Part shown: positions 40,495 through 47,555 of the stretch, piece by piece
Layout: each line of letters starts with the position of its first letter
How positions within the stretch are numbered: position 1 is the stretch's first letter
Assembly: GCA_963800285.1 (NCBI GenBank)
Contig: CAWDAL010000008.1
Coordinates: forward strand, 62,001-126,000
Source of the DNA: DASUPK01 sp963800285
GTDB lineage: Bacteria; Actinomycetota; Thermoleophilia; Solirubrobacterales; 70-9
Direction of reading: 5' to 3'
Length of the DNA stretch: 64,000 nucleotides
Program-made: the position numbers and the translations under genes
Notes under the pieces: generated by a model
Database searches by the model: none
Seen by the model: the letters and a program-made list of their open reading frames with translations, nothing else
What the model was told of the DNA's origin: nothing

Positions 40495-41202
40495 TTGGAA
40501 GCCGCCACCGATACCGCCTCGACCGGCCCGCGCGACCTCTTCGCGTCGAAGCGCGTCGCCCCGTCGATCCTCTCCGCCGACTTCTCGCGCCTCGGCTCCC
40601 AGATCGAGGAGGTGATGGCGGCCGGCGCGCGCGTCATCCACGTGGACGTCATGGACGGACACTTCGTCCCGCCGATCACGATCGGCCCGCTGGTCGCGGG
40701 CTCGATCGCGGACCTCGTTCACGACGCGGGCGGGGCGATCGACGTCCACCTGATGATCGAGAGCCCAGAGCGCCAGATCGAGGAGTTCGCCAAGGCGGGC
40801 GCGGACAACATCACCTTCCACGCCGAGGCGACCCCGCACGTCAACCGCACCCTCAACGCGATTCGCGAGCTCGGCTGCCTGGCGGGCCTCGCGATCAATC
40901 CCGGCACGCCGGTGGCGGCGGTGAGCGAGTCGGTGAACGACGCCGACGTCTTCCTCTGCATGACCGTCAACCCGGGCTGGGGCGGCCAGCCGTTCATCGC
41001 GAACTCGCCGGACAAGGTGGGGCGCCTCAGCGAGGTGGTCGGCGCCGGGACCATCGAGGTCGACGGCGGCATCGATCCCGGCACCGCCGGCGGGGTCGCC
41101 GCGGCGGGAGCGAGCCTGTTCGTGGCCGGCTCCGCCGTATTCCGCGCCGACGATCCGGCGGCCGCCTACACGGCGATAGCGGAGGCGGCCGGCGCTGCGT
41201 AG
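40495..41202 (+). CDS. rpe: Ribulose-phosphate 3-epimerase
   Basis: TIM-barrel enzyme interconverting ribulose-5-phosphate and xylulose-5-phosphate in the pentose phosphate pathway; 235 aa. Signature sequences: VAPSILSADFSRLGSQIEEV, VIHVDVMDGHFVPPITIGP (metal and catalytic Asp), DVHLMIESPERQI, TFHAEAT, LAINPGTPV, MTVNPGWGGQPFI and TIEVDGGIDPGTA (second catalytic Asp). The TTG start gives a 25-residue polar N-terminal extension before the barrel. The stop overlaps the reading frame of the following channel gene. Confidence 0.95.
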   Translation: MEAATDTASTGPRDLFASKRVAPSILSADFSRLGSQIEEVMAAGARVIHVDVMDGHFVPPITIGPLVAGSIADLVHDAGGAIDVHLMIESPERQIEEFAKAGADNITFHAEATPHVNRTLNAIRELGCLAGLAINPGTPVAAVSESVNDADVFLCMTVNPGWGGQPFIANSPDKVGRLSEVVGAGTIEVDGGIDPGTAGGVAAAGASLFVAGSAVFRADDPAAAYTAIAEAAGAA

Positions 41203-42232
41203 TCGCGAGCGAGGCGAGCTCGAGCCCTTCCTGCGGCGCCTCGCCGCGCTGATCGTCCTGATCGTCGCGATTCAGATCGCGGGGAGCATCGCCTATTCGC
41301 TCACCGAGGGCGTCTCGGTCTGGAAGGGCTTCCTCTTCACCCTGGACACGGTGGCGACCGTGGGATCCGATCCCACGCCCCCGGACCTGGCGGGACAGAT
41401 CGTCAAGGTCCTGCTGATCGTCCTGGGCGTGGGTACGCTCTTCTACGCCCTGGTGACGGTGACCGAGTTCTTCGTCGCCGGGCACCTGGGAGAGATCCTC
41501 GAGGAGCGCCGAACCCTGAAGAAAGCCGAAGACCTAAAGGGCCATCACCTGATCTGCGGCTTCGGCCGCGTCGGGCGCCAGGTCGCCCGCGACCTGCAGG
41601 CCGGCGGGGACGACTTCGTCGTCATCGACAGCCTCGACGAGAACAAGCACATCGCCGATCAGATGGGGGTGCCGTTCCTGCACGGCCGGCCCTCGGACGA
41701 CGAGATGCTGAGGGCGGCCGGGATCGAGCAGGCCGTCTCGGTCCTCGCCTGCGTCGACTCTGACGCCGAGAACATTTTCATCTGCCTGACCGCCCGCGAG
41801 CTGCGGTCGGACATCACCGTCGTGGCCCGCGCGAGCGTCGAGGACTCCGAGAAGAAGCTGCGGCGCGCCGGAGCCGACCGCGTGATCTCCCCGTACAAGT
41901 CGAGTGGGGCGGAGATGGCCCGTCTGGCGCTCCAGCCCCAGGTCACGGGCGTCGTCGACGTGGCGCCCGAGTACCGGATGGAGGAGATCGACGTCAGCGA
42001 GGGATGTCAGGCGGAGGGGATGACGATCGGGCAGGTGCGTGGGACGACCTCGATCGCCGCACTCCGGAACACGGACGGCAAGGTGCACCCGCAGCCGCCC
42101 TCCGACACCGTGCTGCGCGCCGGTGACGTGCTCGTCGCCATGGGGACCGTCGAGGCCCTGCGCAAGCTGGAAGCAATGTTCGTGCCCGACCCGGCGCAAA
42201 GGGACGGGTCGGTGCTGGGCGACCTGGGATAG
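41195..42232 (+). CDS. K+ channel / TrkA-like RCK-domain protein with variant filter
   Basis: A two-helix pore plus cytoplasmic RCK domain, about 345 aa. Helix 1 is FLRRLAALIVLIVAIQIAGSIAYSL and helix 2 LAGQIVKVLLIVLGVGTLFYALVTVTEFF. Between them the pore loop reads TLDTVATVGSDPTPP, so the canonical TVGYGD is TVGSD. The RCK domain starts HLICGFGRVGRQVARDL (Rossmann, NAD/ligand site) and a TrkA-C domain follows. No ATG/GTG/TTG precedes helix 1 in frame after a stop at 41177. A CTG at 41195 lies 9 nt after GGAGG and is the likely start; the GTG at 41351 would remove the first helix. Confidence 0.8.
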   Translation: MRSRERGELEPFLRRLAALIVLIVAIQIAGSIAYSLTEGVSVWKGFLFTLDTVATVGSDPTPPDLAGQIVKVLLIVLGVGTLFYALVTVTEFFVAGHLGEILEERRTLKKAEDLKGHHLICGFGRVGRQVARDLQAGGDDFVVIDSLDENKHIADQMGVPFLHGRPSDDEMLRAAGIEQAVSVLACVDSDAENIFICLTARELRSDITVVARASVEDSEKKLRRAGADRVISPYKSSGAEMARLALQPQVTGVVDVAPEYRMEEIDVSEGCQAEGMTIGQVRGTTSIAALRNTDGKVHPQPPSDTVLRAGDVLVAMGTVEALRKLEAMFVPDPAQRDGSVLGDLG

Positions 42233-42354
42233 GCGGCTTCGCCATCAAATCGCGGCCACGGGCGGCCGGATCAAATCGCGGCCACGGGCGGCCGCCCCGC
42301 ATAAGTCGCTCCGGGCTTTGCCCTCCGCTCCAAAGTGGAGCGGCCTGGTGGCCG
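42233..42354 (-). repeat. Composite intergenic element, copy B (convergent terminator region)
   Basis: Read on the minus strand after the flippase TAG: hairpin CCGCTCCACTTTGGAGCGG, then GGAGCGGAGGGCAAAGCC followed by CGGAGCGACTT, and after about 70 nt TGATGGCGAAGCCGCC. The same order occurs at 59172-59262. This copy also has a 24-bp direct repeat in tandem (42244-42267 and 42270-42293), containing ATCAAATCGCGGCC. The segment lies between convergent genes (channel and flippase). It probably acts in transcription termination; the repeat character suggests a genome-wide family. Confidence 0.65.
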
Positions 42355-43803
42355 CTAGCCCGCCTCGTCCCCGGACGCCAGCTGCAGCTCCATCTCCTCC
42401 GTCGAGCCCGGTTCGACCCTCTCCTCGCGGAGGGCCAGCGGCTGGCGGTAGAGCCAGTAGAGCGCCGAGCAGAGCAGGGTCGCCGCCCCCAGGTAGCCGA
42501 TGACGACCCGCGTCACGTCGCTGGAGACGACCGGGAGCGCCATCCAGACGATGAAGGTGACCGCGCAGCCCAGCCAGCAGAACGACGCGCGGCGGACCTG
42601 TCCGCGGGCGAGCGCCGCCTGGTTCAGGGTGGCGGCCGACAGATAGAGCCCCATGCCGATGGCCACCACCACCAGGTCGGCGCGGTTGTAGTCGTGCTTC
42701 TTGCCGAACGCGATCTGCATCAGGTGCGGACCGGCGACCGCCATCGCCAGCGCGACCAGCCCCGCGAAGCCGGCGATGGCGAGCAGCGTCACCCGGATCG
42801 AGGCGCGGAAGTCCCGCTCCTCTCCACGGGATCCCAGCGTCGTCAGGTGGGGGAGCAGGCTGGTCTGGACCGCCTGGAAGAGCTGGAGGGGCGCCCGGGC
42901 GATCATCAGGATGTTGAAGACGTAGCCCGCGGTGGCGGCGCCGGCGGCCGCGTTGACGAGCAGAGGGCCCGCGTTCAGGAAGGTTTGCTCGCTGAGCATG
43001 ATCAGGAAGACGCCTGCCGCGAACCGTCCGCCTCTCGCCAGGGTGAATTCGTCCGTCGGGGCGTCGATCGCCGGGGCGGCCGCCGCCGATGCCCCCTCAG
43101 GCCGGCTATCGCCGGGAGTTCCTTCGGGGGCATCGCCGCCGACCGCCCCTACGGAGGTGGCCTCACTGCCGAATCTCCGCAGGAAGGCGAACGGGACGAC
43201 GATCAGCGAGAGCGTTGGGGCTGCCACGATTCCCATCGCGACCGCCGTCTGGCCGGAGGCGATGCCCAGGGCCACCGCCATCGGGAAGGCGGTGCGGGCG
43301 ATCGATTCGCTGATGATCAGCAGGGCGTAGATGGTCAGGCGGTGGCTGCCGGCCAGGAAGCCGCGGGCGAAGTAGCTCGCGCCGTAGGCCGTGATGGCGC
43401 CGACCCCGATCCAGTAGAGGGTCGAGTTGCCGTGCAGCAGGTGGTCCTGGATCGGGGTGCGCAGGGCGAGCGCGACGACGTCGAAAGCGACCGCGACCGA
43501 GAGCTGGATCGTCGCCGCCACGCGGACGGTGTGACGGATCGGGACATCGTGGGCGAGGTTCTCCGAGACCGTCCGCGAGAGGAGCTGCTCGACGGGCCGC
43601 TGCAGGATCGAGACCACGATGAAGACCGCCGACCAGAGCACCGCGATCTGCCCGTACTGATCCTTCGAGAGCTCGTGCGAGGCGATCGCGAAGTACAGGT
43701 AGGTGATCAGCCCGGTGAGGCCGACGCCGATCGAGAGCAGGCTGGCGCGTCGCCCATAGCTCCTTGCCTCGCTTTGGCCTCCGTCTTGCCTCGCCCTTGC
43801 CAT
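42355..43803 (-). CDS. Polysaccharide-type flippase (MOP/Wzx-like membrane protein)
   Basis: A 482-residue protein with about 12-14 hydrophobic helices and the layout of polysaccharide biosynthesis flippases: an N-terminal stretch GRRASLLSIGVGLTGLITYLYFAIASHELSKDQYGQIAVLWSAVF, and later LARGGRFAAGVFLIMLSEQTFLNAGPLLVNA. A 50-residue Ala/Pro-rich hydrophilic loop interrupts the centre. It would translocate a lipid-linked glycan. The C-terminal tail is acidic (STEEMELQLASGDEAG). Divergent from ribD with an 79-bp spacer that has a strong palindrome. Confidence 0.8.
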   Translation of the reverse strand: MARARQDGGQSEARSYGRRASLLSIGVGLTGLITYLYFAIASHELSKDQYGQIAVLWSAVFIVVSILQRPVEQLLSRTVSENLAHDVPIRHTVRVAATIQLSVAVAFDVVALALRTPIQDHLLHGNSTLYWIGVGAITAYGASYFARGFLAGSHRLTIYALLIISESIARTAFPMAVALGIASGQTAVAMGIVAAPTLSLIVVPFAFLRRFGSEATSVGAVGGDAPEGTPGDSRPEGASAAAAPAIDAPTDEFTLARGGRFAAGVFLIMLSEQTFLNAGPLLVNAAAGAATAGYVFNILMIARAPLQLFQAVQTSLLPHLTTLGSRGEERDFRASIRVTLLAIAGFAGLVALAMAVAGPHLMQIAFGKKHDYNRADLVVVAIGMGLYLSAATLNQAALARGQVRRASFCWLGCAVTFIVWMALPVVSSDVTRVVIGYLGAATLLCSALYWLYRQPLALREERVEPGSTEEMELQLASGDEAG

Positions 43804-43824
43804 CGGGGCGCAAGACTACTGCCG

Positions 43825-43858
43825 TACAATTACTGGCTGACTGACCAGTCAATCAGCC
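43825..43858 (+). promoter_or_regulatory. Candidate -10 box and overlapping palindrome before ribD
   Basis: TACAAT at 43825-43830 is a good -10 sequence in a GC-rich context. Overlapping its downstream side is the dyad GGCTGA (43835-43840) ... TCAGCC (43853-43858), with GACTGACCAGTC at the centre. The TGACTGACCAGTCA core resembles TetR-family operators. It could repress ribD, the flippase or both. There is no TetR gene in the window, so this is only a pattern-level suggestion. No FMN riboswitch is present in this gap. Confidence 0.35.
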
Positions 43859-43882
43859 GAGCTCGGCCCAAAGGAGGCGAGC

Positions 43883-45013
43883 ATCGCCGCGGTCAGCACC
43901 GAACAGGAAGCTTCGTACCTGAGGCGAGCGTTGGAGCTCGCGGAGGGCGGGCGCGGGCGCGTCAGCCCGAATCCCCTCGTCGGCGCCGTCATCGTCCGCG
44001 AGGGCGAGGTGATCGGTGAGGGGTTCCACGCCCAGCTCGGCGATCTGCACGCCGAGCGCGCCGCGATCGAGGACGCCCGTGCCCGCGGCACGGACCCGGC
44101 CGGCTCCGCGATCTACGTGACGCTCGAGCCCTGCGCCCACGAGGGGCGCCAGCCACCCTGCACCGAGGCGATCCTCGAGGCGGGCATCCATCGTGTGGTC
44201 TACGCGTCGGAGGACCCGACCGACAAGGCGTCGGGGCGCGGTCCCGGGATGCTCCGCGACGGCGGCGTCGAGGTCGAGCTCGCCGGCGGCCCCGAGGCGA
44301 GCTCCGCCAGGCTCCTCAATCAGGCCTTTCGCAAGCGAGCCCGGACGGGGAGACCGCTCGTCACCTACAAGGCCGCGATGTCGCTGGACGGCCGCGTCGC
44401 CTCGCCGACCGGGGATTCGCGCTGGATCTCCAGCGTCGAGAGCCGCGAGCTCGTCCACCGCTGGCGCGCGGAGTGCGACGCGGTTGCGGTCGGCATCGGG
44501 ACGGCGCTCGCCGATGACCCGCTGCTGACCGCCCGGATCGAGGGCGCCGCGAGCCAGCCGGCGCGCGTCGTGTTCGACTCCGGCGCCAGGCTGCCGATCG
44601 ACTCGGCGCTGGTCGCCTCGATCGACGAGGCGCCCCTGATCGTCGTCTGTGCCCCCGAGGCGGCCTCGGCCAACCGCGACGCCCTCGAGAGGGCGGGAGC
44701 GGAGGTGATCGTCGCTCCCGGCCGCACCCACGGTGACAGGCTCGAGGCCGGCCTCGCCGAGCTCGGCCGGCGCGACATCCAGGACCTGCTCGTGGAGGGC
44801 GGGCCGACCTTCGCGGGCGGCCTGTTCGACGCCGGCGAGGTCGACCGGATGCGGCTCTTCATCGCGCCCGTCCTGGTCGGTGCCGCCGAGGCTCGCGCCG
44901 TCCTCGAGGGGGAGGGCGCCGTCCGCATCGCCGACGGGGTCAGGCCTCTGGCGACGAGCTACGAGCAGGTGGGCGAGGACATGCTCGTCAGCGCGAGGTT
45001 GCGGGAATGGTGA
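43883..45013 (+). CDS. ribD: Riboflavin biosynthesis deaminase/reductase RibD
   Basis: Bifunctional enzyme: the N-terminal cytidine-deaminase-like domain deaminates the pyrimidine and the C-terminal domain reduces the ribosyl side chain. Deaminase zinc site: HAERAAIEDAR and LEPCAHEGRQPPCTEAIL; reductase: TYKAAMSLDGRVA, WISS, DLLVEGGPTFAGGLFDAG. The conserved first helix (YLRRALELAEGGRGRVSPNP) has no ATG/GTG in frame. An AAGGAGG (43871-43877) precedes an ATC at 43883 by 5 nt, so either ATC initiates or the base is misread. TTG 43931, itself preceded by GAGG, would drop that helix. Confidence 0.9.
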   Translation: MAAVSTEQEASYLRRALELAEGGRGRVSPNPLVGAVIVREGEVIGEGFHAQLGDLHAERAAIEDARARGTDPAGSAIYVTLEPCAHEGRQPPCTEAILEAGIHRVVYASEDPTDKASGRGPGMLRDGGVEVELAGGPEASSARLLNQAFRKRARTGRPLVTYKAAMSLDGRVASPTGDSRWISSVESRELVHRWRAECDAVAVGIGTALADDPLLTARIEGAASQPARVVFDSGARLPIDSALVASIDEAPLIVVCAPEAASANRDALERAGAEVIVAPGRTHGDRLEAGLAELGRRDIQDLLVEGGPTFAGGLFDAGEVDRMRLFIAPVLVGAAEARAVLEGEGAVRIADGVRPLATSYEQVGEDMLVSARLREW

Positions 45014-45026
45014 GTGAGATCTGCTG

Positions 45027-45656
45027 ATGTTCACCGGGATCGTCAAGGAGCTGGGCCGGGTCGAGAGGATCGATGCCTCCGACGACGGAGCGCGGCTGCG
45101 GATCGCGGCCGCGCTGGCCTCCGAGCTCGGGGAGGGAGATTCGGTCGCGGTCAACGGCGCCTGTCTCACGGCCACGACGGTCGGCGGCGGCGCCTTCGAG
45201 GCCGACGTCATGCACCAGACCCTCTCCCTGACCACGCTGGGCGAGCTCGAGCCCTCCTCGCCAGTCAACCTCGAGCTGCCGCTGCGGGCCGCCGATCGTC
45301 TCGGCGGGCATGTCGTCCAGGGACACGTCGACGGGACGGCGACCGTCACCGAGATCTCCGCCGACGGCTTCGCGAAGCGGCTGCGGATCGAGCTTCCCGA
45401 CGAGCTTCTGCCGTACGTGGTCGAGCGGGGCTCGATCGCGATCGAGGGGGTCAGCCTGACGATCGCCGAGCTGACCGGCAGCTCGGTGGAGGTCTCGCTG
45501 ATCCCGGAGACGCTGGAGCGCACCACGCTTGGCACGGCCGAGCCGGGGAGCCGTCTCAACGTGGAGTGCGACGTGCTGGCCAGGTACGTCCAGCGGCAGC
45601 TGTCGTGGAGCGAGGGTGCTGCGCGGGCAGAGCCGAGCAGCAACCCGTTTAATTAA
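45027..45656 (+). CDS. ribE: Riboflavin synthase alpha subunit
   Basis: Dismutates two molecules of 6,7-dimethyl-8-ribityllumazine into riboflavin. The 209-aa protein shows the tandem barrel repeat: MFTGIVKELGRVERI, VNGACLTATTV, FEADVMHQTLSLTTLG, NLELPLRAADRLGGHVVQGHVDGTA in the first half, and IEGVSLTIAEL, SLIPETLERTTLG and NVECDVLARYVQRQL in the second. The last 14 residues (EGAARAEPSSNPFN) are encoded by junction hairpin copy 2 and have no family equivalent. ribBA follows after 16 bp. Confidence 0.96.
   Translation: MFTGIVKELGRVERIDASDDGARLRIAAALASELGEGDSVAVNGACLTATTVGGGAFEADVMHQTLSLTTLGELEPSSPVNLELPLRAADRLGGHVVQGHVDGTATVTEISADGFAKRLRIELPDELLPYVVERGSIAIEGVSLTIAELTGSSVEVSLIPETLERTTLGTAEPGSRLNVECDVLARYVQRQLSWSEGAARAEPSSNPFN
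45610..45650 (+). repeat. Junction hairpin element, copy 2 (ribE/ribBA)
   Basis: Forty-one nt starting GCGAGGGTGCTGCGCGGGCA and ending AACCCGTTT, inside the last ribE codons. It aligns base for base without gaps to copy 1 (2660-2700), with five differences. The C-G pair 2671/2688 of copy 1 is G-C here (45621/45638), a compensatory change that keeps the second stem (GCTGC/GCAGC). The loop hairpin is GGC-AGA-GCC. It lies 23 nt before the ribBA ATG. That it acts as RNA is inferred from the compensated pair. Confidence 0.7.
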
Positions 45657-45672
45657 GACGAAGGAGCACTGA

Positions 45673-47013
45673 ATGGCCGAGCGCACCGAACAGACAGAGA
45701 CGAAGACCGACTCGCCCTTCTCCACGATCGAGGAGGCGATCGAGGACATCCGGCGCGGCCGCATGGTCGTGGTCTGCGACGACGAGAACCGCGAGAACGA
45801 GGGCGATCTGACGCTGGCGGCGCAGTTCGCGACCCCCGAGGCGATCAACTTCATGGCGACCCACGGGCGGGGCCTGATCTGCCTGGCGCTGACCGACGAG
45901 CGCTGCAACGAGCTCGGGCTCAACCTGATGGCGGCGAAGAACGAGGCGCCGTTCCAGACGGCGTTCACGGTGTCGGTGGAGGCGCGCGAGGGCGTCACGA
46001 CCGGGATCTCGGCGGCCGACCGCGCCCGCACCGTCCAGGTGGCCATCGATCCGCACTCCCAGCCCGAGGACCTGGTCCAGCCGGGCCATGTCTTCCCTCT
46101 GAAGGCCAAGGACGGCGGCGTCCTGGAGCGCACCGGCCAGACCGAGGCGGCGGTCGACCTCGCTCGCCTCGCGGGGCTCATCCCGGCCGGCGTGATCTGC
46201 GAGATCATGAACGAGGACGGGACGATGGCTCGCGTGCCGGACCTCGTCGGCTACTGCGCGAAGCACGAACTCAAGATGGTCACCGTCGCCGACCTGATCG
46301 CCTACCGGCGCCGGAACGAGAAGCTGGTCGAGCGGATCGTCTCCACCAAGCTGCCGACGAAGTTCGGGGAGTTCAGCGCCGTCGGCTACCGGTCGCTGAT
46401 CGACGACAAGCACCACGTCGCGATGGTGAAGGGCGAGGTGGCGGGCTCGGAGGACGTGCTGGTCCGGGTGCACTCCGAGTGCCTCACGGGCGACGTCTTC
46501 CACTCGCTGCGCTGCGACTGCGGCGAGCAGCTGGAGGCCGCGCTCGCGACGATCGAGCAGGAGGGCAAGGGCGTCCTGCTCTACCTCTCCCAGGAGGGCC
46601 GCGGGATCGGCCTGCTCAACAAGCTGCGCGCCTACAAGCTGCAGGAGGAGGGGCTCGACACGGTGGACGCCAACCTCAAGCTCGGGCTGCCGGCCGACCT
46701 GCGCGACTACGGGATCGGCGCCCAGATCCTCGTCGACCTCGGCCTGTCGAGCATCCGCATCCTGACCAACAACCCGAAGAAGATCCTCGGCCTGGAGGGC
46801 TACGGCCTCTCGGTCACCGATCAGGTGCCGATCCAGTCCGTGCCAAACCCGCACAACGAGGCCTACCTGAACGCCAAGCGCGACAAGATGGGCCACGCGC
46901 TCCACCACCAGGGCCTGCCGCTCGACGAGCAGCTGCTCTACGAGGAGCACCGCAAGGACGAGGAGAACCGCCGGGAGGACGCCGGCTCCACCGACTATCC
47001 GCCCGGTGACTGA
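45673..47013 (+). CDS. ribBA: Bifunctional DHBP synthase / GTP cyclohydrolase II RibBA
   Basis: Makes both riboflavin precursors, from ribulose-5-phosphate and GTP; 446 aa. The DHBP synthase domain (about 1-215) has DDENRENEGDLTLAAQFATPEAINFMATHGRGLICLAL and the Asp/Glu/His metal and catalytic residues up to GVICEIMNEDGTMAR. The GCHII domain (about 225-420) has VLVRVHSECLTGDVFHSLRCDCGEQL (zinc Cys residues) and YLSQEGRGIGLLNKLRAYKLQ. A GAAGGAG site precedes the ATG. The stop overlaps ribH by 8 bp. Confidence 0.98.
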   Translation: MAERTEQTETKTDSPFSTIEEAIEDIRRGRMVVVCDDENRENEGDLTLAAQFATPEAINFMATHGRGLICLALTDERCNELGLNLMAAKNEAPFQTAFTVSVEAREGVTTGISAADRARTVQVAIDPHSQPEDLVQPGHVFPLKAKDGGVLERTGQTEAAVDLARLAGLIPAGVICEIMNEDGTMARVPDLVGYCAKHELKMVTVADLIAYRRRNEKLVERIVSTKLPTKFGEFSAVGYRSLIDDKHHVAMVKGEVAGSEDVLVRVHSECLTGDVFHSLRCDCGEQLEAALATIEQEGKGVLLYLSQEGRGIGLLNKLRAYKLQEEGLDTVDANLKLGLPADLRDYGIGAQILVDLGLSSIRILTNNPKKILGLEGYGLSVTDQVPIQSVPNPHNEAYLNAKRDKMGHALHHQGLPLDEQLLYEEHRKDEENRREDAGSTDYPPGD

Positions 47014-47497
47014 GCTTCCCGAGCACGAGCGCTTCTCGGACGAGGAGCGCGAAGCCCTGGCGGGCAAGGAGTTCGCTGTCTGCGTAGCGACCTTCTACGA
47101 GGACATCGCCGAGCGGCTGCTGAACGGCGCGGCCGAGGGCTTCGACCTCGGGGGCGTGAGTGAGGCCTCCGTCCATACCTTTCGCGTTCCGGGTTCGTTC
47201 GAGCTCCCCTTCGCCGCCAAGCTCTGCGCCGAGTCCGGCCGCTTCGCCGGGATCGCCTGCCTCGGCGTCGTGATCCGCGGCGAGACCAGCCACTACGACC
47301 ACGTCTGCAGCGAGGTCGCGGCGGGGACGCAACGGGTCCAGCTCGACACCGGCGTGCCCTGCGCCTTCGGCGTGATCACCGCGGAGAATATGGATCAGGC
47401 GCTGGCTCGCTCGGGCGGCGGCAAGCGCGACCAGGGCCGCGGCGCCGCGGTGGTCGCGATGCGGATGGCGCTGCTCGTGCGCGAGCTTTCGAACTGA
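47006..47497 (+). CDS. ribH: 6,7-dimethyl-8-ribityllumazine synthase
   Basis: Penultimate riboflavin enzyme, typically a 60-mer shell. The 163-aa protein has FAVCVATFYEDIAERLLNGA, VHTFRVPGSFELPFAAKLCAESGRFAGIACLGVVIRGETSHYDHVCSEVAAG, with the catalytic His in TSHYDHV, and VPCAFGVITAENMDQALARSGGGKRDQGRGAA (phosphate-binding Arg). The GTG start overlaps the ribBA stop by 8 bp. It closes the ribD-ribE-ribBA-ribH operon. Confidence 0.95.
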   Translation: MTELPEHERFSDEEREALAGKEFAVCVATFYEDIAERLLNGAAEGFDLGGVSEASVHTFRVPGSFELPFAAKLCAESGRFAGIACLGVVIRGETSHYDHVCSEVAAGTQRVQLDTGVPCAFGVITAENMDQALARSGGGKRDQGRGAAVVAMRMALLVRELSN

Positions 47498-47555
47498 CGC
47501 GTCCGTCGGCTTTTGAGCGGAGTACGCTCGGAGCAATGAATCGGGCGCGGTAGCC

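Noticed and set aside
43804..43882. FMN riboswitch before ribD
   Set aside because: The 79-nt gap is too short for an RFN aptamer and none of its conserved segments is present.
47536..47553. Mini-ORF MNRAR as a leader peptide before the delta-60 gene
   Set aside because: It is better explained as the true start of the secreted protein separated from its signal peptide by a one-base shift; no stem-loop or amino-acid logic is present.
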